From contig NZ_BORW01000044.1 of NCBI RefSeq assembly GCF_018333375.1, positions 1 to 34,500 of the forward strand: a DNA stretch of 34,500 nt, read 5' to 3'. Positions within the stretch are counted from its first letter, which is position 1; each line of letters begins with the position of its first letter. Shown in pieces: positions 8,405 to 17,109 of this stretch. Under the pieces are notes generated by a model. The model ran no database searches. It saw only the letters and a program-made list of their open reading frames with translations, and had not been told where the DNA came from. The stretch is from Paenibacillus cookii (GTDB taxonomy: Bacteria; Bacillota; Bacilli; Paenibacillales; Paenibacillaceae). The position numbers and the translations under genes were made by a program.

Positions 8405-10378
8405 ATGCATCAGTCCGAAACGACGGAAACGGCGCGGAATGCGCGTCTATCCAATTACAAAATCGAAGATCCGTTTTGGAGCTATTACATCGATCTGGTC
8501 CGGAACGTGGTCGTGCCCTACCAATGGGAAGCGCTGAACGACCGCGTGAACAGCGCCGAGCCAAGCGGGGCGGTCGCCAACTTCAAAATCGCGGCCGGTC
8601 TCATGGAAGGCGAATTCTACGGCATGGTTTTCCAGGACAGCGATGTGGCCAAATGGCTGGAAGCCGCTGCATACTTGCTGGAAACAAGGCCGGATCCGGA
8701 GTTGGAGCAGCTTGCGGACGGCATGATCGACATCATCGCGCTCGCGCAGCAGGAAGACGGGTACGTGAATACTTATTTTACGCTGAAAGAGCCGGGGGCC
8801 AGATGGACCAATCTCGCCGAATGCCACGAGCTGTATTGCGCGGGACACCTGATCGAAGCCGGCGTGGCGTATTACCGGGCCACGGGAAAACGGAAGCTGC
8901 TGGACGTCGTGATCCGGTTCGCGGATTATATCGACAGCGTGTTCGGGACGGAGCCGGGCAAGCTGCGCGGTTATGACGGCCATCAGGAGATCGAGCTGGC
9001 GCTCGTCAAGCTTTACGAAGCGACCGGAAATTTACGATATTTGGACTTAAGCGCCTATTTTCTGAATGAACGCGGGCAAAAGCCGAGCTTTTTCGCACAG
9101 CAGCTGCATGAACGCGGGGGACGAACGCATTTTCCGGGGCTGAACATGGCGACGGACCTGGAATACAACCAAAGCCATCTCCCCGTCCGCGAGCAGGACC
9201 GTGCGGTCGGGCATGCCGTGCGGCTTGTTTATATGCTCGCCGGCATGGCCGACGTGGCCGCAAGGAAAAACGACCAAGAGATGCTGGATGCATGCCTGCG
9301 GCTATGGGACAACATCGTATCCCGTCAAATGTACATTACCGGGGGCATCGGATCGATGGTACACGGCGAAGCGTTTTCCTACGACTACGACTTGCCGAAC
9401 GATACCGTTTATGCCGAAACCTGCGCTTCGATCGGCCTGATCTTTGTCGCTCGCCGCATGCTGCAGATCAAGCAAGACGCGCAGTTTGCCGACGTCATGG
9501 AACGGGCGCTTTACAACACGGTGATCGCAGGGATGTCGCGGGACGGAAAACATTTTTTCTACGTCAATCCGCTTGAAGTGAACCCGAAATCCTGCGGCGG
9601 CAAAAACAAAAATTACGACCACGTGAAGCCCGTCCGCCAGGAATGGTTCGGCTGCGCCTGCTGTCCGCCGAATATCGCCCGCCTGCTCTCTTCGTTAGGC
9701 AGTTACATTTATTCGGTGCAGGGCGATACGATTTATCACCATTTATATATCGGGGGCGAAGCCAAACTAAAGGTGAACGGCACAAACGTCATGCTGAAGC
9801 AAGAGACCCGGTATCCTTGGCAAGGCGACATCAAAATCGAAGTGACTCCGGAAAAAACGCAGCACTTCGCGGTGGCGCTCCGTATTCCGCACTGGTGCGG
9901 CGGAAATGCATCGGTTCGCGTGAACGGTCAGGCGATTCCGGCGGACAGCCTTGAGGTCGTCAACGGATACGCCGTCATCAAGCGCGAGTGGAGGCCTTCG
10001 GACGTCATCGCGTTGTCTTTGGAAATGCCGGTCATGAGGGTTCACAGCCACCCTGCGGTCCAAGCGAATGCAGGCAGGGTCGCCATCCAGCGGGGACCTT
10101 TGGTGTACTGCCTGGAAGAGGCGGATAACGGGAAGCATTTGCATCAGCTGGTGCTTCCGAAAGAGGCCGGTCTCAGCTTGCTGGAAGAAGAGCTGCTTGG
10201 CGGCATGGTCGCAATTGAAGCCGATGCCCTTCGCTTGAACGAAGAGACTTGGGACGGAGCGCTCTACAGCGAACGAGAATTGCCGGATTATCGTCCCGTC
10301 AAGGCCAAATTCATTCCGTATTATGCGTGGGCCAACCGCGGCGAGGGCGAAATGAGGGTGTGGGTGAGGGAACAATAA
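8405..10378 (+). CDS. GH127 beta-L-arabinofuranosidase (DUF1680)
   Basis: Glycoside hydrolase family 127 enzyme, 657 residues, close to the Bifidobacterium HypBA1 length. These enzymes cleave terminal beta-L-arabinofuranose with a zinc-bound cysteine nucleophile. Visible active-site residues: Glu322 (HGEAFS, acid/base), Glu338 and Cys340 (YAETCASIG), and Cys419-Cys420 in GCACCPPN. These align with HypBA1 Glu322, Glu338, Cys340, Cys417 and Cys418, so the enzyme looks catalytically intact. There is no signal peptide, so it acts in the cytoplasm on imported arabinofuranosyl oligosaccharides. GGGAGG (8391-8396) supports ATG 8405, 26 bases after the large hydrolase. The related family GH146 is an alternative label. 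It is the last gene of the operon, followed by a terminator. Confidence 0.92.
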   Translation: MHQSETTETARNARLSNYKIEDPFWSYYIDLVRNVVVPYQWEALNDRVNSAEPSGAVANFKIAAGLMEGEFYGMVFQDSDVAKWLEAAAYLLETRPDPELEQLADGMIDIIALAQQEDGYVNTYFTLKEPGARWTNLAECHELYCAGHLIEAGVAYYRATGKRKLLDVVIRFADYIDSVFGTEPGKLRGYDGHQEIELALVKLYEATGNLRYLDLSAYFLNERGQKPSFFAQQLHERGGRTHFPGLNMATDLEYNQSHLPVREQDRAVGHAVRLVYMLAGMADVAARKNDQEMLDACLRLWDNIVSRQMYITGGIGSMVHGEAFSYDYDLPNDTVYAETCASIGLIFVARRMLQIKQDAQFADVMERALYNTVIAGMSRDGKHFFYVNPLEVNPKSCGGKNKNYDHVKPVRQEWFGCACCPPNIARLLSSLGSYIYSVQGDTIYHHLYIGGEAKLKVNGTNVMLKQETRYPWQGDIKIEVTPEKTQHFAVALRIPHWCGGNASVRVNGQAIPADSLEVVNGYAVIKREWRPSDVIALSLEMPVMRVHSHPAVQANAGRVAIQRGPLVYCLEEADNGKHLHQLVLPKEAGLSLLEEELLGGMVAIEADALRLNEETWDGALYSERELPDYRPVKAKFIPYYAWANRGEGEMRVWVREQ

Positions 10379-10387
10379 CGGATGGAA

Positions 10388-10427
10388 GCGGTATGGCAGG
10401 CGAAGCAGCCGGCCATGCCGCTTTTTT
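10388..10427 (+). terminator. Terminator of the sugar operon
   Basis: GCGGTATGGC (10388-10397) pairs with GCCATGCCGC (10412-10421), one T-G wobble, followed by six T. It lies ten bases after the GH127 stop codon and ends the operon before the convergent AraC gene. Confidence 0.88.
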
Positions 10428-10488
10428 CATCGTTTATCCGGGCACCGCACAGTAACCTGAATCGGGATGGCAGCCCTCAATGCAAGGG

Positions 10489-11380
10489 TCAACCATGCGT
10501 AATGAATTTTCGCCTGAATTCGGAAGGGGAGATCCCTTCCCTGCGGGCAAAGTTCGCCGAAAAATACGAAACCGACTGATAACCGGTCTCTTCAGCGATT
10601 TTCGCAACCGTCCAGGAAGTCTGAAGCAGCAGCTTTTTCGCTTGCTCGATCCGGTAGTGCTGCAAAATACTCCATCGGCGTCATGCCGTACACCTTCAGC
10701 ATATTTTTGGCCAAGTAGTTGGGATGGTAATTAAAGGCTTCGCGCAAGGACGAATTGCTGACTTGTTCTTTGTAATGCTTGCGGATGTACCACTCGATCT
10801 TGTCGGCGATTTGGATCGCGGTCGCATCGGAGAGCGACGTCAGGTCCCGGTCCAGATGCTGCAGCAGCAATTGAAAGGTGGATTGGCGCTTCCAGTTGCG
10901 CAAAGACTTGGGTTCCTGGTCCAGCTGGAAAAACTGCTCGATGTCCTCCAGCGCTTTCTCCGATATTTTGGAATACTTCGGGATAAAAATGGAGTTCACG
11001 TCGCAATGGTTCAGGTAGGCGTTTTTCTTATGATTTTCAATGAGTCCGGATTGTCCGGCCAGACAGTCGTCCATGCAGCTTCCTTCCTGCCAGCTGCCGA
11101 AGGTTTGAAAATGAATCCACGTAATTACCGTCTCTTCGGTGCACGGGGCAAGTCCGTAGTGGCGGCCGTCCGGCCTTAATACGAGAATGTCCCCTTTCCG
11201 CACCACCCATTCGTTTCCGTCTTCCCCGACGGACAGGGCTCCCTTCATGCCGACGATGAGATCAAAGACGCCGATGCCGCTGCGGCTGATATGTTTTTCC
11301 CCGGCGTTGAACTGGGCTTTGCCGCAATCGATAAAGTATGGGATCGGCGGAGAAATAAAGTGAAAGATTGGCGTTTCCAT
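10489..11380 (-). pseudogene. AraC-family regulator, frameshifted
   Basis: AraC-type transcriptional regulator with an N-terminal cupin-like sugar-sensing domain and a C-terminal double helix-turn-helix. The start at 11380 (METPIFHF) has a GAAGGAG ribosome binding site. Reading is normal to MTPMEYF and then turns to nonsense that stops near 10592. One base over, the frame continues HYRIEQAKKLLLQTSW, then TVAKIAEETGYQSVSYFS and a normal AraC ending, to a stop at 10489. Removing one T from the minus-strand run TATTTTGCAG (10664-10667) restores M-E-Y-L-Q-H-Y and a protein of about 296 residues. It is either a real frameshift removing the second HTH or a homopolymer error. It lies convergent to the GH127 operon and is the natural candidate to control it. 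Confidence 0.85.
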
Positions 11381-11419
11381 ATGGGCTCCTTCTATCGTGG
11401 TTACAAGGTATGCATGGGA

Positions 11420-11457
11420 TGTAAACGCTTGCTTCACATCTTTTCCATTATATTATA
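11420..11457 (-). promoter_or_regulatory. AraC promoter region with strong cre box
   Basis: TGTAAACGCTTGCT (11420-11433) matches the CcpA cre consensus TGWAARCGYTWWCW at 13 of 14 positions. Just upstream on the minus strand is a TATAAT -10 (11457-11452) inside a 17-bp AT-rich palindrome (11445-11461). The cre box would lie a few bases after the start of transcription, a typical roadblock position, so the regulator is probably glucose-repressed. The -35 is poor. Confidence 0.6.
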
Positions 11458-11547
11458 ATGGGCGAAGACGGAAAGGAAGAGGAAAGCTTTTTCGGAAGCA
11501 TGGCAGGCATTCGGTTGAGGGGAAAAGGGAAAGGGCGGAATACCGGC

Positions 11548-12657
11548 TTATGACGGTTGTTTCGCCCGTTTCTTTTTTTTATCGTTCCATGACTTGCAGA
11601 AGATGATCGCCGCAAGCAGCGCGGGGATACAAATTTGAAAGACGGGGAAATGGTATTTCAAGTTTTGGGCAAAGCCGATCCAAACGTGATAAATAAAATT
11701 CGGGGCCAAAAAGCTCATGCCGTAGATCGCGGCCCCGACGACGACCGTCAGCTTGAAGCGGCTGATCCGGACGAGATGGGCGAGGCCCAGCACGGCCCCC
11801 AAATAAAACGCCGTCATTTTCACGAAAATGCCGATGTAAATGAGGAGAATGATCACGGGGTCGAGCCGTTCGAGAAAATTGGCGATTTGGATCAGACGGA
11901 CGGACCGCAATAACGGAAACGTCGTAATGGACGTAATCGAGGGATCCAGAATCGCCAGGTTCAGAACGTTAAACAGCAGCAGGAGGACCCCGACGAACAG
12001 ATACGAATAAACGGATACCCGGACCATTTTCCGTTTTTCGTTCAAATGGCTCCAAAACATCAAAAAGACGACGATCTGGCCGAACGGAAAACTGATGACT
12101 TCCGGAATCGCCTGTTCCAGGATCGGGAGCAGTCCGTGTTCCATGACCTGCAGGAGACGGTCCAGGTGGATGATGTTCGAGCCGATGATCAAACAGAACA
12201 GCGCGGCATATCCAAAGATCGTAAACGGAAACATAAATTCGGCGACGCGAAAAAAGACTTCCACCCCTTTTGAAATCGCATAGCCGGACAGCAATACCAT
12301 CACGAGCATGAGCAAAGACAGCGGCGTGTTGGGGAGAAAGGAAATGTTGATGATGTCTCCGAACTCCCTCGTGTTGCGCATCGACTCGTAAGCGAAATAA
12401 ACGACGTAGCAGACCGATAAAACCGTTCCGACAAGTTTTCCGAGATGGGCATTCAAAATTTGGAAAAAATCCATGCCGGCATGATTGCGCTGGATGTACA
12501 AATACAAGGCCAGCAGCAGCAATCCGGCAACCAACCCGGCCACCATGACGATCCACGCGTCCTGCTTGACGCCGATCCCCAATTCGTACAAAGGAGTACT
12601 GCCGATCATAAACAAGATGGTCATCGAAATCAGCTGATATTTATCGATTTTTTCCAC
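11548..12657 (-). CDS. GerB-type spore germinant receptor permease subunit
   Basis: Spore germination protein of the GerAB family (APC-superfamily fold), the integral membrane subunit of a germinant receptor in the inner spore membrane. About 369 residues with roughly ten helices, ending in a Lys-rich tail. I chose GTG 12657 because GAGGGGG lies eight bases upstream (12672-12666) and the resulting N-terminus MEKIDKYQLISMTILFMIGS is typical. The longer TTG at 12693 would overlap gerC by 23 bases and has no better signal. It is the last of three genes in the order A-C-B. The germinant cannot be predicted. Confidence 0.92.
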   Translation of the reverse strand: MEKIDKYQLISMTILFMIGSTPLYELGIGVKQDAWIVMVAGLVAGLLLLALYLYIQRNHAGMDFFQILNAHLGKLVGTVLSVCYVVYFAYESMRNTREFGDIINISFLPNTPLSLLMLVMVLLSGYAISKGVEVFFRVAEFMFPFTIFGYAALFCLIIGSNIIHLDRLLQVMEHGLLPILEQAIPEVISFPFGQIVVFLMFWSHLNEKRKMVRVSVYSYLFVGVLLLLFNVLNLAILDPSITSITTFPLLRSVRLIQIANFLERLDPVIILLIYIGIFVKMTAFYLGAVLGLAHLVRISRFKLTVVVGAAIYGMSFLAPNFIYHVWIGFAQNLKYHFPVFQICIPALLAAIIFCKSWNDKKKKRAKQPS

Positions 12658-12670
12658 GGATTGCACCCCC

Positions 12671-13900
12671 TCAAGGTCTCTTATTTTGTTCAAGCAAGGT
12701 TGAATACGGTTTGTTGATCATATCCGTATGCTCAATGTTCACGCGAATTTGGGGACGAATCGTGATCTCATCGAGCGGGTGCTTGGATTGGGCGAGCTTT
12801 TTCCATGCGTCCGGATGCTCCCGATGAATGACGTCCAGAAATCCGGGCGCATCGGTTTCGATCGTCCGGAGACGGTTCCAGGTGGAGACGACCTCGCCGT
12901 TGATTACCTTGGCGATGATCCGCTGCTGTTCGGCGATGACCCGCGGATTGCTTAGGTCCATTTTGCAGCCGGTCTCGTCGAGGACCCCCCTCGCGTTGAT
13001 CTGTACCTTCATCGTGACTTTGCCGCCCTGAATCTCCGAAGACAGCTTCGTTGACGATTTGAGCACCCGGAAACTCGATAAGGAGTCCCGTTCGCCTCCT
13101 TTGGCGCTGCAAGGATATACGATGATCAGGTTTTTGACGCGATTCGATAGCCAGGCCACGCCCCTGCTTTCCTCGCCGTTTAACCATCCGACCAATTTAT
13201 CTCTCCTGAATACGCCAAGCTCGCCCAATTTGATGACCGCTTCGTTCCGAGGGGATTTTAAGGCATCCAGGGACGATTGTCCTTTGAGGTTGCCCGATAC
13301 CTGAAGCTCCGGCACCATGGCGCTTGCGTTCGGGTCGGCGACCCTGGCGGCAAAGTCGATCAGCTTGATGTTTTGCACCTGGGACAAATTCCTTTGGCTT
13401 TGGTCGATGACCCGTTTGACCGCGTTGCCCGAAATTTTCTCGAGCGGGATCAGCACTTCGAGCAAATCCGACGCTTTTCCTTTCGTCAGGAGGATCGACA
13501 TCGTTTCCCGGCTTTCGAACGGGCGAAGGAAAAAATCGAGGATTTGGCCGACGCCCTCTTCCCTGGCAACCTTCTCGCTCAGGATGAGGATGGAGTTATG
13601 GGCAAAGAAGAGCATCCGCGACGTTTCCAGGCTGGCATTTTGCATCGCTTCCCGGATCGTTCTCCCGTTGGTGGAAAATATGGTGGTCGGCGACTGGCTG
13701 CCGGCGCCCCCGCCTCCGGTTTGCGTGGCAATGGCCTGCGGAATGATGACCTGAAAGGTAACGACCCAATGATCCCGTTCCCGGTCGATGGACGTGGCAG
13801 AAATGATGCTCAGCGAGTTTAATTCCTTGCTGTCCCAGCATCCCGTGACGAACAAAGGGACGATGAGCAGCAGCAGGATCAGGAAGGGCCAGCGGTTCAT
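12671..13900 (-). CDS. GerC-type germinant receptor lipoprotein
   Basis: Ger(x)C-family lipoprotein, 409 residues, the membrane-anchored subunit of the spore germinant receptor. The signal peptide ends in a lipobox-like VTGC with Cys21 followed by WDSKEL, the family hallmark. A GAGGTG ribosome binding site lies about nine bases before ATG 13900. It starts 30 bases after gerA and ends 13 bases before gerB. All three subunits appear intact, so the receptor should be functional. Expression in the forespore from a sigma-G promoter is expected from the family; I did not identify that promoter. Confidence 0.94.
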   Translation of the reverse strand: MNRWPFLILLLLIVPLFVTGCWDSKELNSLSIISATSIDRERDHWVVTFQVIIPQAIATQTGGGGAGSQSPTTIFSTNGRTIREAMQNASLETSRMLFFAHNSILILSEKVAREEGVGQILDFFLRPFESRETMSILLTKGKASDLLEVLIPLEKISGNAVKRVIDQSQRNLSQVQNIKLIDFAARVADPNASAMVPELQVSGNLKGQSSLDALKSPRNEAVIKLGELGVFRRDKLVGWLNGEESRGVAWLSNRVKNLIIVYPCSAKGGERDSLSSFRVLKSSTKLSSEIQGGKVTMKVQINARGVLDETGCKMDLSNPRVIAEQQRIIAKVINGEVVSTWNRLRTIETDAPGFLDVIHREHPDAWKKLAQSKHPLDEITIRPQIRVNIEHTDMINKPYSTLLEQNKRP

Positions 13901-13930
13901 GCTTCTTTACACCTCTTTTTTCAGTCGGCG

Positions 13931-15529
13931 TTAGTTTTTGTTTTTGGGCGGCGAAGGTTTTTGAAACTTTTTTTCCCGCTTCGGGTTTTTCTTTCCGATC
14001 AGGGTTGGCCGCCGCAGCATCGCCCACCATGGAACGCGGACAAAAGCGTCCTTTTGGTCGGCGGGAATAAAAGGCGCCAAGGGCAAAAGGTACGGGATGC
14101 CGAAGGAGCGCAGCCCGCACAGATGGATCAGCAGGGCGATCAGGCCGGCCATAATGCCGAACAGCCCCAGGGTCCCGGCCAAAATCATGAAGCCGAAACG
14201 CAGGATTCTGGCCGAGTTCGAAATGCTTACGGAAGGCGCGACAAAACCTGCGATCGCCGTAAAGGCGACGATGATCACCATCGCGGCAGACACCAATCCG
14301 GCCTGAACGGCCGCCTGGCCCAACACCAAGGCCCCGACGATCGATATCGCCGAGCCGATGGCCCGGGGCATGCGAACCCCGGCTTCCCGCAAAACGTCAA
14401 ACGTGATTTCCATGGCCAGCGCTTCGACGAACGCAGGAAAAGGAACCCCTTCGCGCTGCGCAGCCAGGCTGACAAGCAAAGTGGTCGGCAGGATCTGCTG
14501 ATGAAAAGTCGTAATCGCAATATAAAGCGAGGGAAGCAGCATGGAGACCACAAAAGAGATGACGCGCAGCAAGCGCAAAAAAGTGGCGATATCGAATTTC
14601 TGGTAATAGTCTTCGCTGGATTGAAACAGCTTGAAGATCGTTACGGGAGCCAGCAAAACGAAGGGGCTCCCATCGACCAAAATGGCGACCTTCCCTTCCA
14701 AAAGCGCCCCCGCGATCGCGTCCGGACGTTCCGTGTTCGTCATCGTCGGAAACGGGGAGAAAGCTTCGTCCTGAATAAATTCCTCGATATAGCCGCTCTC
14801 CAGGATGCTGTCCGTATCGATGCGGTCCAAGCGCTGCAAAATTTCCTGCACCACTTTGTCGTTGGCAATGCCGCGCAAATACATGACGGCTACTTCGGTT
14901 TGCGAGATCCGGCCGATTTTGCGGCTCTCGATCCACAAGTCGGGATTTCTGATTTTGCGGCGGATGAGCGCGGTATTGGTCCGAAGATTTTCCGTAAAGC
15001 CTTCCCTGGGCCCCCGAATGACCGTTTCGGACTGCGGTTCGTTGACCCCGCGCTGTTCGCCGCCGGCGGTGCTCGCCGAGATGCCGAGAGTAGCCCCGCT
15101 GACCAATATGGCCGTATTGCCCGCCAGTACGGCCGATAGCACCTCGTCCAAACTGTGAACATCCTTCACGTTGCTGATCGAGAGGAACCGGTTTTTGATC
15201 ATGCCGAGCACCTCGGACGGTGCCGCCAAATGATGGGGATCGATAAAGTCTTTTGCCGTGAGCGACGGCATGACGGAGCTGTTCATGACCTGTTCATTGA
15301 CGAGCCCTTCGATATAAATCACCGCAATGCGGAGTTCTTTGCCGAACATGCTGTCAATCAGGCGAATGATCAAATCGGAGCTTCCGCCCGTGCGCTCCTT
15401 GATGATCCGCAAATCGTCGTCCAGATTTCCGGTAAGTTTCGTTTCGGCCGCCTGGCTTTCGGTTGAACGTTGAGTACAGGCTTCGGGCTGCGGGTTCCCG
15501 GATTGTTTATTTTTTGTAAAAGGCCTCAT
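13931..15529 (-). CDS. GerA-type spore germinant receptor subunit
   Basis: GerA family protein, about 532 residues, the usual length. A hydrophilic N-terminal half is followed by the membrane region with several helices (for example VISFVVSMLLPSLYIAITTF) and a basic, Lys/Pro-rich C-terminal tail. ATG 15529 is preferred because GTGAGG lies eight bases upstream. An upstream extension to 15658 is open but passes through the terminator at 15620-15649 and adds no family sequence. It is the first gene of the gerA-gerC-gerB operon. The product senses germinants together with the other two subunits in the spore inner membrane. Confidence 0.94.
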   Translation of the reverse strand: MRPFTKNKQSGNPQPEACTQRSTESQAAETKLTGNLDDDLRIIKERTGGSSDLIIRLIDSMFGKELRIAVIYIEGLVNEQVMNSSVMPSLTAKDFIDPHHLAAPSEVLGMIKNRFLSISNVKDVHSLDEVLSAVLAGNTAILVSGATLGISASTAGGEQRGVNEPQSETVIRGPREGFTENLRTNTALIRRKIRNPDLWIESRKIGRISQTEVAVMYLRGIANDKVVQEILQRLDRIDTDSILESGYIEEFIQDEAFSPFPTMTNTERPDAIAGALLEGKVAILVDGSPFVLLAPVTIFKLFQSSEDYYQKFDIATFLRLLRVISFVVSMLLPSLYIAITTFHQQILPTTLLVSLAAQREGVPFPAFVEALAMEITFDVLREAGVRMPRAIGSAISIVGALVLGQAAVQAGLVSAAMVIIVAFTAIAGFVAPSVSISNSARILRFGFMILAGTLGLFGIMAGLIALLIHLCGLRSFGIPYLLPLAPFIPADQKDAFVRVPWWAMLRRPTLIGKKNPKREKKFQKPSPPKNKN

Positions 15530-15619
15530 GTGTGCATCCTCACCCTCGGGATTTGATCGCTTGATTCCATGATTTCCTTTTTGCCTGCATTTAAACTTTG
15601 GGCAAGGACGGGCGCATAT

Positions 15620-15649
15620 AAAAAACCCCCTAGAAATCGTCCTAGGAGG
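15620..15649 (-). terminator. Terminator after the Gfo/Idh gene
   Basis: Read on the minus strand, CCTCCTAG (15649-15642) pairs with CTAGGGGG (15633-15626), one wobble, followed by six T (15625-15620). It separates the oxidoreductase gene from the germination operon downstream on the same strand. Confidence 0.8.
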
Positions 15650-15692
15650 TATGTCCATTAACGTATTTTATTTGGATCGTCATTCGTTTGTG

Positions 15693-16976
15693 TCAAAACT
15701 TCACGAGGTCGTCGACGTTCACCGGAAGTCCGGTGCTCATCGACCGGTTGCCCGCAATCCCGGTCAGGATCGACATCGCCCCGTCGATGTGCGACGCCGC
15801 TCGCTTATACGGATCTTCGGCCGGAACGCCGAAAATGTCGTTCAGCATGACCGGGTCGCCGCCGCCGTGGCCGCCCGCGCCTTCGACGATTTCGGCCTCG
15901 TACGCTTCCCCGAACATCGGGATCACCTTGATGCTTTTCGTCTGCAGCGCCCCCTCGTCTTCCTTTTTGCCGCCGGAATTGACGTACGATTTCTCCACGA
16001 CTTTCATTTCGATGCGGCCTTTGGAGCCATTGAGGTTGACCTGGAATCCTTCCCATGGCATGTAGCAGTTCAGCGAATAGGTCATGATCGCTTTGTTTTT
16101 GTAGCGGACCAAGACGCCCATCGTATCTTCGATGCTGATGCCGTCGCCAAACACGCTTTGGTCCCGGTAGTAGCCGTCTTCATGCTCCGCGTCCGCATAT
16201 AATCCTTGGAGCTCCGGGCTTTTCTCCAGGTCGAGCGCAAACGGGTCGTTTTTTGCGATGTCGCTGCCGCGGGCCCGGCTGTAGAATTCGGTCACGCCGC
16301 GTTTTTCCGCGTTTTCCTTGCCGTAGAACATTAAGGAACCCTGCGCGTACACCGTCTGCGGCCGGGTGCCGAGCCAGAAGTTGACCAGATCGAAGTGATG
16401 GGTCGATTTGTGCACGAGCAAGCCGCCGCTGTTGCGTTTGTCGCGATGCCAGCGGCGAAAATAATCCGCGCCGTGCTCCGTATTAAGCAGCCATTCGAAA
16501 TGAACGGAATGCACGTCCCCGATGGCGCCGTTCATGATGAGTTCGCGGATTTTGGTGTTGTGCGGGGCGTAACGGTAGTTGAACGTGACGCGAAGCTGCT
16601 TGCCGGTCCGTTTGACCGCGTCCAAAATGTCCTGGCATTTCTCTTGGTCCACGGTCATCGGTTTTTCCGAAATGACGTCGCAGCCGAGCTCCATCGCTTT
16701 TATGATGTACGCATGATGCGTTCGGTCGATCGTCGTCACGATGACCGTGTCCGGCTGCTCGCGGAGAATCATTTGCTCGAATTCGTGGGCTTTATAGGTT
16801 GGAACCTCAGGGTGGTTAAACCGCTCGCGCAGCAGCCTGTTGGCGTAGTTCATCCGCGTTTGGTTCGTGTCGCAGAAGGCGACGAGGCGGGACGTCTCGC
16901 GGAAGTCTTTGGCCAGTGCGCCGTAGAAGAAAACCGCCCGGCCGCCGGTGCCGATGAGGGCGTACTTTTTTTTCAT
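15693..16976 (-). CDS. Gfo/Idh/MocA-family oxidoreductase
   Basis: NAD(P)-dependent sugar or inositol dehydrogenase-like protein, 427 residues. The N-terminal Rossmann fold has the G-T-G-G-R nucleotide-binding turn at residues 9-13 and the family EKP motif at 104-106. The C-terminal part is the alpha/beta domain that binds substrate, with HKSTHHFD in the expected catalytic region. The start at 16976 follows a perfect AAAGGAGG seven bases upstream; the open frame before it has no translation signal. It is single in its transcript and divergent from an AraC regulator (17110-17940) that probably controls it. Family members act on many sugars, so no substrate is assigned. Confidence 0.9.
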   Translation of the reverse strand: MKKKYALIGTGGRAVFFYGALAKDFRETSRLVAFCDTNQTRMNYANRLLRERFNHPEVPTYKAHEFEQMILREQPDTVIVTTIDRTHHAYIIKAMELGCDVISEKPMTVDQEKCQDILDAVKRTGKQLRVTFNYRYAPHNTKIRELIMNGAIGDVHSVHFEWLLNTEHGADYFRRWHRDKRNSGGLLVHKSTHHFDLVNFWLGTRPQTVYAQGSLMFYGKENAEKRGVTEFYSRARGSDIAKNDPFALDLEKSPELQGLYADAEHEDGYYRDQSVFGDGISIEDTMGVLVRYKNKAIMTYSLNCYMPWEGFQVNLNGSKGRIEMKVVEKSYVNSGGKKEDEGALQTKSIKVIPMFGEAYEAEIVEGAGGHGGGDPVMLNDIFGVPAEDPYKRAASHIDGAMSILTGIAGNRSMSTGLPVNVDDLVKF

Positions 16977-17038
16977 GGGAAGCCTCCTTTTTAGAACTAA
17001 GGATAGGTTCTTTTCTTCTACTGTAACGCAGCAAATAG

Positions 17039-17066
17039 AGTATAATCGTCTATAAATATTGCTCAA
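17039..17066 (-). promoter_or_regulatory. Candidate promoter of the Gfo/Idh gene
   Basis: On the minus strand TTGAGC (17066-17061), a 16-base spacer and TATACT (17044-17039) form a plausible sigma-A promoter about 63 bases before the start codon. On the plus strand TATAAT (17041-17046) overlaps it and could serve the AraC gene, though no -35 is evident there. Overlapping divergent promoters would couple the two genes. Confidence 0.5.
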
Positions 17067-17109
17067 TTCGCTTGAAAAGTCGCAATTTTTGCACTATTGG
17101 AGGGGCAGT

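Noticed and set aside
15530..15658. Extended N-terminus of the GerA subunit
   Set aside because: The extension covers the terminator of the upstream gene; ATG 15529 has its own ribosome binding site.
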